Shown: piece after piece, positions 53,852 through 63,397 of the stretch
Numbering within the stretch: position 1 is the stretch's first letter
Layout of the letters: each line of letters begins with the position of its first letter
DNA from: Fen-330 sp050008465
Lineage (GTDB): Bacteria > Acidobacteriota > Terriglobia > Bryobacterales > Bryobacteraceae
Reading direction: 5' to 3'
Assembly: GCA_050008465.1 (NCBI GenBank)
Contig: JBEKMO010000001.1
Location: 70,322 to 134,321, forward strand
Length of the DNA stretch: 64,000 bases
Translations under genes and position numbers: made by a program
The notes under the pieces: generated by a model
The model's database searches: none
Told to the model about the DNA's origin: nothing
Seen by the model: only the letters and a program-made list of their open reading frames with translations

Positions 53852-54282
53852 CGGTTTGCACCTCTCTCCGTGGCGGCCTGTGCTGTGACCTACCGCAGGC
53901 CTCCGGTAGGCTCTGCCACTGTCAACGCTTGCAGAATCATGGCAGGTAACCATAGCGCGCTGCGGGGTTGAACGCTTCACACTTTTTGGATCGTGCAAGT
54001 TGCGCATCCTTCGTGTACACGTCACGTTCAGCGCCGCCGCGATCTCCCTATCTATATTGCCCTCGGCCATGAGCTGCAGGGCCTCGCGCTCACAGCTGGA
54101 GAGCAGATCGAGGGAACCTCGGCACACTGAAACGACGAATCGCAGAACCCTCCTGTGCTCTATCGGTATCACCGCTCTGGGAGCTCTGTTGCCTGGAACC
54201 GCTGGTGCCAGTGATCCCGAAGCCCGCGGACAGCGACCGTTCGAAGCACGGTGAGCCGGCGGCCCCGCCGCCTGCGCCCAGA
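53852..54282. other. Gap holding a LuxR-type HTH remnant
   Basis: About 430 bp between the barrel protein and GH51. On the minus strand near 54000-54110 it encodes LLSSCEREALQLMAEGNIDREIAAALNVT-like sequence in two pieces (CEREALQLMAEGN, DREIAAALNVT), the start of a LuxR/NarL helix-turn-helix without the recognition helix. There is also a small hairpin (cctaccg/cggtagg) near 53890-53910. No complete gene. Confidence 0.5.
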
Positions 54283-55878
54283 TCAGACGACCGTAAGCTC
54301 CAGACGCGTTACGGAAGCCGGAGCAAACGCGTAGACCAACTCCTTTCCGCCGCCGGCAACGGGGGCCGCGACCGGTTCGACGGCTTTGGAGTCCTCAAAG
54401 GTATTGTGAGCGCGGATGTCGGCGGACTTGAGGACCGTCGCCCGGACATCGGCTATGCGTGCTCCGCGAACCCAGATCTCCACTTCGATTGGGTCCCGGT
54501 GATCCGCATTGGTGACGGTCAGGACGGCCCGGCCGCCTTGTAGCGAGCACGAGCCGGCGAGAGCGGGCAGGCCCTTGGCCGCTTCGTCTTTCAAACGGGG
54601 AGAGGAGATCTCGGTGCGCACCGCCGTGCCCCCTTGATGCGCCGCATACATCTGAAAGACGTGCGCGATCGGGGTTGCCACGAACTTGTCGCCGGAAGCC
54701 AGGAACGAAGAATGAATGTTGTTGATCAACTGTGCCGCGTTCGCCATTGCCACCTTGTCGGCGTGCCTGTTGAATATATCCAGAGTCAGCCCCGACACCA
54801 GCGCGTCACGCATGCTGGGGAAGTAACCGAACAGGAAATTCGCGGCTACGTCGGCGGTCCGGTGCCAAGCTCCCCACTCGTCCACGATGAGCTTCACCTG
54901 GTGCCTCGGATCGACCTCGCCCATCACCTGCCAATGGCTGCTGATCAGCTGCTCCATGCGAACGGCTTTGACCATCATTGCGTACCAGTCCTCGGCGGTG
55001 AAATCGGTGGCGCTGCCCTTGCCGGTCGTGCCCGCGTAATAGTGCAACGCCAAGCCGTAGACATGCCGCAACGCGTCTGGGCCTTTCTCGGTCAGTTTGG
55101 TCAGAAAGCTGCGGGTCCACGCATAATCGGCGACATTAGGCCCGGAGGCAATGAAGTAAAGCGGCGTCTTGAAGCGCGGCACCCACTCGGCGTATCGCCG
55201 GTACTCGATCGCATACTCGTCGCCGGTGAAGGCTCCGCCACAGCCCCAGCTTTCATTGCCGACGCCCCAGTACTGAACGTTCAGCGGTTCGCGCTCGCCG
55301 CCGGCGGCGCGCACATCCGCCAGCGTGGTGGTTCCCGCGGGGGAGTTGCAGTATTCGATCCACTCGTAGAAATCGCGCGCAGGCGCACTCCGGACGTTGC
55401 CGGCGAGATAGGGCTGGGCTCCAACCAACCTGCAAAAGCGCACGAACTCGTTCGTGCCGAACTGATTGGGGTCGTACTTCTGCGGGCCGTCCGGTCCTTT
55501 TGCCAGGTATTCGCTGGCTGCCCAGAAGTTGGTGCGGCGAGGCCGCTGCGCCATAGGACCGACGCCGTCGAGCCAGTTGTAGCTGTCGGCGAAGCAGCCG
55601 CCGGGCCAGCGGATGACCGGCGGCTTGAGAGGCTTGAGCGCGTCGACCAGAGCCTTGCGGATGCCTCCGACGTTCGGCACTGGCGAGTTCTCGCCCACCC
55701 AGATGCCGTCATAGATGCAACCGCCCAAATGCTCCGTGAAATGGCCGCATATGTTCGGTGAAATGACTCCTTTCTTGTCCTCGGGAACGATCTCGATCCG
55801 ATTCGTGGCGGCCCGCGAAGGCCTAGCGGCGACCAACGCGAGACCGGAGGCTATGAAATGCCTGCGATTCATTGCCAT
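54283..55878 (-). CDS. GH51 alpha-L-arabinofuranosidase
   Basis: Exported enzyme of 531 residues releasing terminal alpha-L-arabinofuranose from arabinan or arabinoxylan. The N-terminus carries a Tat-like signal (NRRHFIASGLALVAARPS). The barrel shows ISPNICGHFTEHLGG, VIRWPGGCFADSYNW, the acid/base Glu in WGVGNESWGCGG and the nucleophile Glu in LIVDEWGAWHR, then a beta C-terminal domain. Both catalytic residues are present. ATG at 55878 with GGAG upstream; 17 bp after the carboxylesterase gene, so cotranscribed. Confidence 0.93.
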   Translation of the reverse strand: MAMNRRHFIASGLALVAARPSRAATNRIEIVPEDKKGVISPNICGHFTEHLGGCIYDGIWVGENSPVPNVGGIRKALVDALKPLKPPVIRWPGGCFADSYNWLDGVGPMAQRPRRTNFWAASEYLAKGPDGPQKYDPNQFGTNEFVRFCRLVGAQPYLAGNVRSAPARDFYEWIEYCNSPAGTTTLADVRAAGGEREPLNVQYWGVGNESWGCGGAFTGDEYAIEYRRYAEWVPRFKTPLYFIASGPNVADYAWTRSFLTKLTEKGPDALRHVYGLALHYYAGTTGKGSATDFTAEDWYAMMVKAVRMEQLISSHWQVMGEVDPRHQVKLIVDEWGAWHRTADVAANFLFGYFPSMRDALVSGLTLDIFNRHADKVAMANAAQLINNIHSSFLASGDKFVATPIAHVFQMYAAHQGGTAVRTEISSPRLKDEAAKGLPALAGSCSLQGGRAVLTVTNADHRDPIEVEIWVRGARIADVRATVLKSADIRAHNTFEDSKAVEPVAAPVAGGGKELVYAFAPASVTRLELTVV

Positions 55879-55895
55879 TTCGACTCCTTTCTGAA

Positions 55896-57491
55896 CTACT
55901 TTTTTACTCTGTCAATCCGCTCTTCCTGGCCTTCAGGCGGTTTCGCTGCTGCGCCTTCCGGACTGCGCCTCCAGGCGAAGTAGCTGTCCAACACCCGCAG
56001 CGACTCCGCGCTGGGAACAGGCCCGGTATGCGGCGTACCTGCTAAGTACATGACCACTGTATTCTCGTCGCTAAACGCCGGCCATGACGGAACGCCCTTG
56101 CCATTGGGATCTCCGTACTTGGCGAAGTTGGTCCAATACGCTGCCATCGCATCGGAAATCCGCTGGTCTTCGGAAGTCACGGGATGGTGCGTGTCGTCCA
56201 GGTGCTCGAACACATAGGCGACATCGGCGCCGTGCGGGGAGCCATATCCTGCCTGGGGAGATCCCGGCCGGTGTTCCGGGTGCTGATCGAAGTAGTAGTA
56301 GTAAGCCTTCCCCTTGCCATGCTTGGACTGCAGGCGCGACCACACCCAGGTGTGCCAGCCAAACGCCGAATCGCGCGCCAGGTCGCGGGCGGTTTTGGGA
56401 ACGGTATCCGTGGCGGTGGGGTAGGCCTGCAGCAGGCGATCGGCGAACGGCCCATAGCGCTTTCGCACACCGGCGATGTAGTCGGCCGGAGTGCGACCCG
56501 GTGAGAAACTGGCGCCTTCGTCCGAGTTGTATCCCACGAGGATGGGCGTGTCGTTGAAGCGCTCGGCTTCGTAAAGCTTGTACTGATCGTCCGGGATCAC
56601 CCAGCCATCCACAATCGGCCAGGCCATGCCGCGCTGACGCCGGCCGACCTCCAGCAGCTTTTCGGGCGGCAGAGCACGCAGCTCGCGCAGCGATGGGGCG
56701 CCCGCGGCCTTGGCGAACTCGGCGCCTGAAGCTTCCGCGTCCGCCAGAGGGCGCATGTTCTCCCCAGGCGACGGCGTGTGGCCGGTGGGCCCGAAGGAGC
56801 CGCCGCTCTGCGAGATCGCGCCGTGAAAAAGTCCGTTGGCAAGGGGAGACGCGCAGAGCATGCTGACCGCAATGCCGCCGGCGGATTCTCCGAAGATCGT
56901 GACCCGCTTCGGGTCGCCTCCGAATGCGGCAATATTGCGCTGGATCCACTGGAGGCCCGCGATCATGTCGAGCAAGCCGTAGTTTCCGGAGACATGGCGG
57001 GGGGACTCGGCGCTCAGTTCCGGATGCGCGTAGAACCCGAAAACACCCACGCGATATGCGATGCTGACCAGCACGACGCCGCGTTTGGCCAGCTTTTCAC
57101 CGCTATGGACCGGGATCGAGGTGGCGCCTCCATTGAAACCACCGCCGTAGATCCAGACCAGGACCGGCACGCGTTCCTTGGGAGATTTCGCCGGCGTCCA
57201 GACGTTCAAGTACAGGCAGTCCTCGCTCGCGCCGCTGGGAGGCGGACCGCCCATCGACTGCATGCATCCGGGCGCGAATTGATCGGCCTTGCGCACCCCC
57301 TGCCATTTCGGGGCCGGCTGCGGCGCGCGCCACCGCAGATCGCCGATCGGCGGCGCCGCGAACGGAATGCCTTTGTACACGGTCAGATTGTCTGCGACCG
57401 TTCCTTCGACAAGACCACCTTCGACCTTGACGGGCGCCGCCATCGCCATCTCCAGGCAGACGGCGGCGGCAGCGAGCCAGAGCATCTTCAT
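55896..57491 (-). CDS. Secreted carboxylesterase type B
   Basis: Close homologue of the gene at 38649-40217, 531 residues. Signal peptide AAAVCLEMAMAAP. Marks: GIPFAAPPIGDLRWRAP, EDCLYLNVWTPAKS, GGGFNGGATS, nucleophile GESAGG, Glu in GYNSDEGASF and His in GSPHGADVAYVF. The C-terminus has a charged tail (PEGQEERIDRVKK). Lies between an Esterase-family gene (21 bp) and GH51 (17 bp). Probably deacylates the polysaccharide before debranching; inference from context. Confidence 0.9.
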   Translation of the reverse strand: MKMLWLAAAAVCLEMAMAAPVKVEGGLVEGTVADNLTVYKGIPFAAPPIGDLRWRAPQPAPKWQGVRKADQFAPGCMQSMGGPPPSGASEDCLYLNVWTPAKSPKERVPVLVWIYGGGFNGGATSIPVHSGEKLAKRGVVLVSIAYRVGVFGFYAHPELSAESPRHVSGNYGLLDMIAGLQWIQRNIAAFGGDPKRVTIFGESAGGIAVSMLCASPLANGLFHGAISQSGGSFGPTGHTPSPGENMRPLADAEASGAEFAKAAGAPSLRELRALPPEKLLEVGRRQRGMAWPIVDGWVIPDDQYKLYEAERFNDTPILVGYNSDEGASFSPGRTPADYIAGVRKRYGPFADRLLQAYPTATDTVPKTARDLARDSAFGWHTWVWSRLQSKHGKGKAYYYYFDQHPEHRPGSPQAGYGSPHGADVAYVFEHLDDTHHPVTSEDQRISDAMAAYWTNFAKYGDPNGKGVPSWPAFSDENTVVMYLAGTPHTGPVPSAESLRVLDSYFAWRRSPEGAAAKPPEGQEERIDRVKK

Positions 57492-57512
57492 AATGTGTTC
57501 TCCTGTCCGCCC

Positions 57513-58667
57513 TTAGCGGAACAACCTCGGTGCGAAGTCGTTCAGGTCCCGGCGCCACGTCAGCCACTCATGCGCCGTACCGGGCGATTCGAAATAGACG
57601 TACTTCACGCCGGTCTGGTCGAGCATCTTCCGGAAGGCGCCGATCGCGCCGGGGAACGGATCGGGTTCGTCGGTCCCCATCCCGATCCACAGCAGTTTCA
57701 CTTTCGCGTTGAAGGCGCTTCCATCCGCGAAGACACCTCCCATGAACGTCTTCGGATCGAGGGGCGCGGTGCTGAGACCGTTGCCGGTGCCGCTGAACGC
57801 GCCGATCCATGCGAACTTGTCCAGGTGCCGCACGGTGAGCTGGCAGGTCTGATTGCCTCCCATCGACAGGCCGGCCATGGCGCGATGCTCGCGATCCGCG
57901 ATGGTGCGGCAGGTGCCATCGATCATCGGGATCACGTCGTTCAGCATCAGCTCTTCGAATCCGCCGATGTCCGGCCGAGGCCCGCCGGTCTTGGGCGGCT
58001 GCGGGTCGCCGGCCTTCCTCGCGTAGCCGTTTTCCATAACCACGATCATCGGCTTCGCCTTGCCGGCAGCGATCAGGTTGTCGAGGATGAAACTCGCGCG
58101 GCCCTGGAAGATCCAGCCGGTTTCGTCTTCGCCCATGCCGTGTTGCAGATACAACACCGGATAGCGGGCGCGCGGGTTTGCGTCGTAGTCCGGCGGCGTG
58201 TACACAAAACAGCGGCGCCACGCGCCGGTGACCTTCGAGAGATACCAACGGATGCGGACTTCGCCGTGCGGCACGTCTTTGGGTTCATAGAAATCGACGC
58301 TTTTTTCCGGCACTTCGATTCCGCTGGAATCGCGGCCGGTGCCGTAGTAGGCGTGGCTCGATGGATCCGAGACATTCGCGCCATCCACGTTGAATGAGTA
58401 GTAGTGGAATCCGGGTACGAGCGGCGGCGTTGTTACATACCACAGGCCGTCGGCGGCGCGGGTCATGTCGTACTTGCCGTGGGCGATCAACACCTGCACC
58501 TTGTTGGCATCGGGCGCGTCCAAACGAAACGTGGCCCGCAGGTCGGGATGAATGCGCGGATATTCCGCATTCATGACGTTCGATGCCGCGGGCTGCGAAT
58601 CGTCGGTCGGCTGCGTCCAGGCCAGCCCGCATGCAAGGGAAACGAGGAGAGTCGCTGCTTTGATCAT
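57513..58667 (-). CDS. Secreted Esterase-family (feruloyl-esterase-like) protein A
   Basis: A 384-residue exported alpha/beta hydrolase with an N-terminal Ig-like module (LRATFRLDAPDANKVQVLI) and an Esterase domain. Nucleophile GLSMGGNQT, acidic region GMGTDEPDP and His in GTAHEWLTWRRDL give a complete triad. Proteins with this layout include XynZ-type feruloyl esterases. One of three clear paralogues in this operon. Confidence 0.87.
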   Translation of the reverse strand: MIKAATLLVSLACGLAWTQPTDDSQPAASNVMNAEYPRIHPDLRATFRLDAPDANKVQVLIAHGKYDMTRAADGLWYVTTPPLVPGFHYYSFNVDGANVSDPSSHAYYGTGRDSSGIEVPEKSVDFYEPKDVPHGEVRIRWYLSKVTGAWRRCFVYTPPDYDANPRARYPVLYLQHGMGEDETGWIFQGRASFILDNLIAAGKAKPMIVVMENGYARKAGDPQPPKTGGPRPDIGGFEELMLNDVIPMIDGTCRTIADREHRAMAGLSMGGNQTCQLTVRHLDKFAWIGAFSGTGNGLSTAPLDPKTFMGGVFADGSAFNAKVKLLWIGMGTDEPDPFPGAIGAFRKMLDQTGVKYVYFESPGTAHEWLTWRRDLNDFAPRLFR

Positions 58668-58688
58668 GTGTCTGTCTCCGGATTGCGG

Positions 58689-59843
58689 TTACCGGAACAG
58701 CCTCGGCGCGAATTCGTACAGGCTCCGCCGCCAAGTCAGCCATTCATGCGATGTCCCGGGCGATTCGTAGTAGACATGCTGGATGCCGGCTTGGGTCAGC
58801 GCTTCGTGGAAATTGTGGACGCTCGCGTACATGCGTTCCGGCTCCTTCGTCCCAATGCCGATCCAGACCAGTTTCACCCGCTTGTTGAACGCCGCCGCGT
58901 CGGCGAGAACACCGTTGAAGGCGGTCTTCGAGTCGAATTGCCCGCCCATGCCGGCGCCGCTTCCGCTGAAGCCGCCGATCCAGGCGAACTTATCCAGGTT
59001 GTTCATGGTGATCTGGAATGCCTGCATGCCGCCCATCGAAAGGCCGGCCATCGCGCGATGGTCCCGGTCCGGCAGCGTTCGGAAACTGCTGTCCACCGCC
59101 GGAATCAAGTCGTTGATGACCACTTCTTCGAAGGTGCGCGAGAAGAACGGGCGCCGAGGCTGGCCGGCGGCCGGAGGCTGCGGAAGCGCCTCACCCGGTT
59201 TCAACGCATAGCCTCTGTCCATGACAATTATCATGGGCACGGCCTTCTTCTCCGCGATCAGATTGTCGAGGATGATGTCGACCCGGCCTTGCTTCGGCCA
59301 GCCCGTTTCGTCCTCACCACCGCCGTGCTGGAGGTAGAAGACGGGATAGCGGGCTTTCAGGTTGGTGTCATAGTCGGGGGGCGTGTAGACGAACGCTCGC
59401 CGCCACGCGGCCACCGTTTTCGAGTAATAGCGGAAATTGCGCACCTGGCCCTGTGGGACATCCTTGATCTGGTAGTACTCCGCACCGACTTCCGGAATCT
59501 CGATGCCGCTCGATTCCCGGCCCACGCCGTAGAAATTCTCGCTGGCCGGATCGCTCACGCGCACACCGTCGATATTCAAGTAGTAGTAGTGAAAGCCCGG
59601 GACCTGGGGCGGGATGGTGACGCTCCAGACCCCTTCGCTGTCCCGCTCCATATCCCACAACTTGCCGAGATCCACCTGGACCTTCTTGGCATCCGGCGCT
59701 TTGACGCGAAATGTCACGCTGAGGTCAGCGTGAACCTTGGGGTATTCCGCGCCCATCACATTCGTGGTCGCGGGTTTGCCTTCATCGGCGGGCTGCCCCG
59801 GACAGAGGCCGGCCGCCAGTATGACTAAGAACAGTACTCGCAT
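58689..59843 (-). CDS. Secreted Esterase-family protein B
   Basis: Paralogue of the previous gene with identical length (384) and layout: signal peptide LFLVILAAGLCPGQ, Ig-like module (LSVTFRVKAPDAKKVQVDL), nucleophile GLSMGGMQA, His in GTSHEWLTWRRSL. The ATG lies 9 bp after the GH51 stop. It contains a Pro/Ala-rich insert near residue 210 that varies between paralogues. Confidence 0.87.
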   Translation of the reverse strand: MRVLFLVILAAGLCPGQPADEGKPATTNVMGAEYPKVHADLSVTFRVKAPDAKKVQVDLGKLWDMERDSEGVWSVTIPPQVPGFHYYYLNIDGVRVSDPASENFYGVGRESSGIEIPEVGAEYYQIKDVPQGQVRNFRYYSKTVAAWRRAFVYTPPDYDTNLKARYPVFYLQHGGGEDETGWPKQGRVDIILDNLIAEKKAVPMIIVMDRGYALKPGEALPQPPAAGQPRRPFFSRTFEEVVINDLIPAVDSSFRTLPDRDHRAMAGLSMGGMQAFQITMNNLDKFAWIGGFSGSGAGMGGQFDSKTAFNGVLADAAAFNKRVKLVWIGIGTKEPERMYASVHNFHEALTQAGIQHVYYESPGTSHEWLTWRRSLYEFAPRLFR

Positions 59844-59852
59844 GTCTCTCTC

Positions 59853-61937
59853 CTATCTCCTCTCAAACTCGTACAACTCAACACTGATGGGCGCTACTTC
59901 GAGCCTCTTGGGCACCTCTCCCAACGGCATCTCCACTACCTGAACCTCGTGCCGGCTCAAACCCGTTACGGCGTTGATTCCAGAACCCGTCAGACGCCAG
60001 AACCGCCCCTGGCCCCGGAGATCCACCCCATTTATGGTCAGATCGAGTTTCTGAACCGATTCGGTCGGATTGACCACGGCGACGGTCAAGAACTTCCCAT
60101 CGCTCGTCAGCGAGGCACTCACGTCCAGCGGGTATGTGGGGCTGCTGGCGTTCACCTTCGGCTGATCGCCGCCAACCGGGTACTTCGGCGGCGGTGGAGG
60201 CGAGTTGCCGTCGACTTCCACGGGCACGGTTCCGAAATGATCGCGGTAGAGTTGGAACAGCAGGCCCGTGGTATTCAGAGCGGCTTCCGTGGCGTTGAAC
60301 TCGATCGAGGACGTGCCCATTGTGTGGCCGGCCATCTGGATCAAGTCTGTGTGGCGGAACATCTCGTGGAACACCACGGCATTGGCCAGTGTCTGCTTCA
60401 AATTGGCAGGCAGGCGGGTCAGCGCCCACTCATCGATCGCGATGGTCAGGTGCTTTTTCTGAAGGCCCGGAATCCGTCGCGCATACTCTTCGTACGCCTC
60501 CACCTTGTCTCGCACGCGGTTTGCCGCCCGGTAAGCCGCTTCCGGCAGCGGCTCCTCAATCGGGACTCTCTTGTTCTGCTCGAGGTCGAATCGCTCGCGG
60601 TCATAGCTGTAGAAGTGCTCCGACATCACGTCGATACTGTCCAGGCAGTTGGCCAGCAATAGACCGGTGAAATCGGCGTCGGAGCCATAATCGGGCGCCA
60701 CCTTGCCCGTGAGACCCACCGAGAGCCGGTTCACCGTCATCTCATCCGGCGTGGCGCCCGTGGCGAGTAAGGTGATGGTCGGGTCCACCGCGTGCATCGC
60801 CTTGGCGAACATGTTGTGCTTGATCACGTACTGCTGGGGCGCCATGTAGCCGAACTGCCAGGTTCCGTACATTTCATTGCCGATACCCCACCACTTCACG
60901 TTGTAAGGCGCGGGGTGGCCGTTAGCGGCGCGCAACTTCCCCATCGGTGTATCGGCGGCGCCGTTCACGTATTCCACCAGTTGGGCGGCCGAATGAGCAT
61001 CTCCGAAACCCGCATTGACGCTGATGAACGCGTCGACTCCGAGCAGATCGCAAAGCGTAAGGAACTCATCGGTGCCGACGTCGTTCGGCTGCAAGGCCGA
61101 CCACACGTAGTCCCAACGCGGCGGCCTCCGATCCGGATCGCCGATGGCATCGCGCCATTCATGCGCGGAGAGGAAATTGCCGCCGGGGAACCGGTACATT
61201 CCCGAGCGGAGTTGCTTCAACAGAGCGATCACATCCGGGCGGAAACCGCGGATGTTATCGGCCGGCATGAGTGACACGGCTCCGACGTGAAAGGACCCGG
61301 TGCCCGTGGCGGCAATCTCGATGCGCCCGTTGTCGGTATCGCCTCCGGCGGTGAACTGCAAGGGGAACTTGGCGTAGTCGCTTCGCAGATCGGTCATAGG
61401 GATGGTCTGCCGCTCTCTCGGGCCCGATCCCCAGACCAGGCTGACGCCGACCGCTGCGCCCGGTTCGCCAGCCAGCACCACCCGCCCCGAGTAGACCTTG
61501 GATTTGCGCAGCACGAGTCCGGCCTGCTGAATCCCGCACGGGTCGTTGCCGGAGAGTTTAATCAGTGGCGTGTGCTCCCCTACATAGGGACGGTCGCGAT
61601 CCATAACCACGGCCGAATCGGGGCCGATCGGTCGCCAGCGGTTTGCCCGGCGGCCTCGAAGCGGGCCTGGCCGCGTTGGGCTCGGCGGAGCGGTTTCGGA
61701 GTTGACGGCGTAGTAGAACTTCCGGTCGTCCAGCATCTCGGTCCACACGCTCCGGTTGACCAGGTCGCCGATGTGCTCGATGAACTGGCCATAGAGGTAG
61801 GGCGAAATGGGGGCGCGCGTCTTGCCCGCATCGACGGTGACGGCGATGCGCTGTTCGGGTGAGTTGCTGGTCTGCGTGCCGGTTCCGGCGGCCGCAAGTG
61901 CGGCGAATAAGACCAGCGGGAGTGCTTTCCTAGGCAT
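59853..61937 (-). CDS. GH51 alpha-L-arabinofuranosidase, long form
   Basis: Exported enzyme of about 694 residues, ATG at 61937 with GGAGAAAG upstream. N-terminal segment ISPYLYGQFIEHIGD starts the GH51 fold; residues ~90-230 form an inserted CBM4/9-like jelly roll; the barrel resumes with MYRFPGGNFLSAHEW. Acid/base Glu is in WGIGNEMYGTW and nucleophile Glu in IAIDEWALTRL. The C-terminal beta domain ends ISVELYEFERR. Belongs to the long GH51 subgroup, unlike the shorter enzyme at 54283; the two may differ in linkage preference. Confidence 0.92.
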   Translation of the reverse strand: MPRKALPLVLFAALAAAGTGTQTSNSPEQRIAVTVDAGKTRAPISPYLYGQFIEHIGDLVNRSVWTEMLDDRKFYYAVNSETAPPSPTRPGPLRGRRANRWRPIGPDSAVVMDRDRPYVGEHTPLIKLSGNDPCGIQQAGLVLRKSKVYSGRVVLAGEPGAAVGVSLVWGSGPRERQTIPMTDLRSDYAKFPLQFTAGGDTDNGRIEIAATGTGSFHVGAVSLMPADNIRGFRPDVIALLKQLRSGMYRFPGGNFLSAHEWRDAIGDPDRRPPRWDYVWSALQPNDVGTDEFLTLCDLLGVDAFISVNAGFGDAHSAAQLVEYVNGAADTPMGKLRAANGHPAPYNVKWWGIGNEMYGTWQFGYMAPQQYVIKHNMFAKAMHAVDPTITLLATGATPDEMTVNRLSVGLTGKVAPDYGSDADFTGLLLANCLDSIDVMSEHFYSYDRERFDLEQNKRVPIEEPLPEAAYRAANRVRDKVEAYEEYARRIPGLQKKHLTIAIDEWALTRLPANLKQTLANAVVFHEMFRHTDLIQMAGHTMGTSSIEFNATEAALNTTGLLFQLYRDHFGTVPVEVDGNSPPPPPKYPVGGDQPKVNASSPTYPLDVSASLTSDGKFLTVAVVNPTESVQKLDLTINGVDLRGQGRFWRLTGSGINAVTGLSRHEVQVVEMPLGEVPKRLEVAPISVELYEFERR

Positions 61938-61973
61938 CAATTCTTTCTCCAGGTTGTTGGCGATCGACGCCGC

Positions 61974-63188
61974 TTATTTGAAGAGCCGGGGAGCGAAGTC
62001 GTTCAGACACCGGCGCCACGTCAGCCACTCGTGGGCCGTGCCGGCCGACTCGAAGTAGACGTTCTTGATGCCGGCCTTGGTCAACTGCTCGCTGAAGTCC
62101 TTCGTGCGGGGACCTTCCACGGAGCCGATTCCCAGGAACAGGACCTTGACCTTCTTATTGAACGCGTTGGCGTCGGCGAACACGCCGTTGTTCGAGGTCT
62201 TGGGATCAAACGGACCCCCAAAACCGCCGGTGCTACCGCTGAAGCCGCCGATGTAGGCGAACTTGTCCAGGTTGGCCAGAGTCGTCAGGAACGTCTGCAT
62301 GCCTCCCATAGACAGGCCGGCCATGGCGCGATTCTCGCGCCCGGGAAGCACCCGGTACGTCCTCTCGATCATGGGAATCAGATCGGTCAACATCATCTCA
62401 GTGAATGTCGCTCCGGTAAAGCTGGCCAAGCCTCCGCGTGGCTTTGCTGGGGCGGCCGGCCTCGCTCCCTCGGCGGGTGGGGTGGCTGGTCTTGGCGGGG
62501 GCCGGAGTCCCCGGGACGTGAATATCGTCCCATCCTCGCCCGGCTTGACGGCGTTGAGGTTGTCCATGACGATGATCATCGGCTTGGCCTTCTTCGCCGC
62601 AATCAGGTTGTCCAGGATGAAATCCGCATGCCCCTGGGTGTGCCAGCCCTGCTCGTTCTCCCCCCAGCCGTGGAGCAGATACAGAACGGGATAGCGCGCC
62701 TTCCCGGTGTCGTAGTCCGGCGGCGTGTAAACGTAGCAGCGCCGCCACTTGCCGGTGACTTTGGAGTAGTACCAGCGCTGGCTCACCTGGCCGTGCGGCA
62801 CGTCTTTGGGGAGGTAGTAGTCTACCTCCGCCGCCTCGGGAATCTCGATCCCGCTGTTGTCCCAGCCGGAGCCGAAAAATGTCCGGGTTGCCGGATCAGC
62901 CATTGTGGCGCCATCCACGACCACTGAGTAGTAGTGGAACCCCACCACCAGCGGCGTCGTGGTTACGGTCCACGCTCCGTCGTCCCCCTTGACCATATCG
63001 AAGCCCTTCCCAATCCTGACCTGCACCTTTTGAGCGTCGGGCGCCACCACGCGGAACGTCGCGCGATGGTCGGGATAAACACAGGGGTACTCCGCGCCTG
63101 GGATGTTCAGTGTTGAAGGCTTGCATTCGTCTGTTGCCTGTCCCCAGCACAGCCCGCAACCGAGCAGCGCCAGCGTGAAGATTCTCAT
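61974..63188 (-). CDS. Secreted Esterase-family protein C
   Basis: Third paralogue, 404 residues. The ATG at 63188 has AGGAGG upstream and gives signal peptide RIFTLALLGCGLCWGQ; an in-frame start at 63224 lacks one. Layout as in A and B: Ig-like module (HRATFRVVAPDAQKVQVRI), nucleophile GLSMGGMQT, His in GTAHEWLTWRRCL. A Pro/Ala-rich insert near residues 225-250 is the longest of the three. First gene of the arabinose operon after the dehydratase-like gene. Confidence 0.87.
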   Translation of the reverse strand: MRIFTLALLGCGLCWGQATDECKPSTLNIPGAEYPCVYPDHRATFRVVAPDAQKVQVRIGKGFDMVKGDDGAWTVTTTPLVVGFHYYSVVVDGATMADPATRTFFGSGWDNSGIEIPEAAEVDYYLPKDVPHGQVSQRWYYSKVTGKWRRCYVYTPPDYDTGKARYPVLYLLHGWGENEQGWHTQGHADFILDNLIAAKKAKPMIIVMDNLNAVKPGEDGTIFTSRGLRPPPRPATPPAEGARPAAPAKPRGGLASFTGATFTEMMLTDLIPMIERTYRVLPGRENRAMAGLSMGGMQTFLTTLANLDKFAYIGGFSGSTGGFGGPFDPKTSNNGVFADANAFNKKVKVLFLGIGSVEGPRTKDFSEQLTKAGIKNVYFESAGTAHEWLTWRRCLNDFAPRLFK

Positions 63189-63227
63189 AAGTCCTCCTTG
63201 AGTAGTGCGTGTCGTCTCGCTCATTGC

Positions 63228-63262
63228 TAGTTACGGCGATCATGTCGCCGAAAATGTAACTA
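63228..63262. promoter_or_regulatory. Double inverted repeat upstream of the arabinose operon
   Basis: tagttac (63228-63234) pairs with gtaacta (63256-63262), and inside it ggcga pairs with tcgcc, separated by tcatg, with an unpaired gaaaat on one side. It lies 40 bp upstream of the Esterase C start codon, in a position fit for an operator or an mRNA leader hairpin. Confidence 0.5.
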
Positions 63263-63397
63263 TCGGAACTGTTTCTCTCCTGATTTCACGGCGGAATCGA
63301 CTGCGGCAATCCCGGCCTACCCCAGCGCAGCGACTCCTCAAACCGTGTAGGATCCCGGGCGCCTCGAGTCCGTTCCTCTCTCCCGAACCGTCCGGCG

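Noticed and set aside
53852..54172. N-terminal extension of the barrel protein with a LuxR-like HTH (apparent fusion)
   Set aside because: A clear signal peptide begins at 53851, and an HTH before an export signal makes no sense; the HTH is incomplete.
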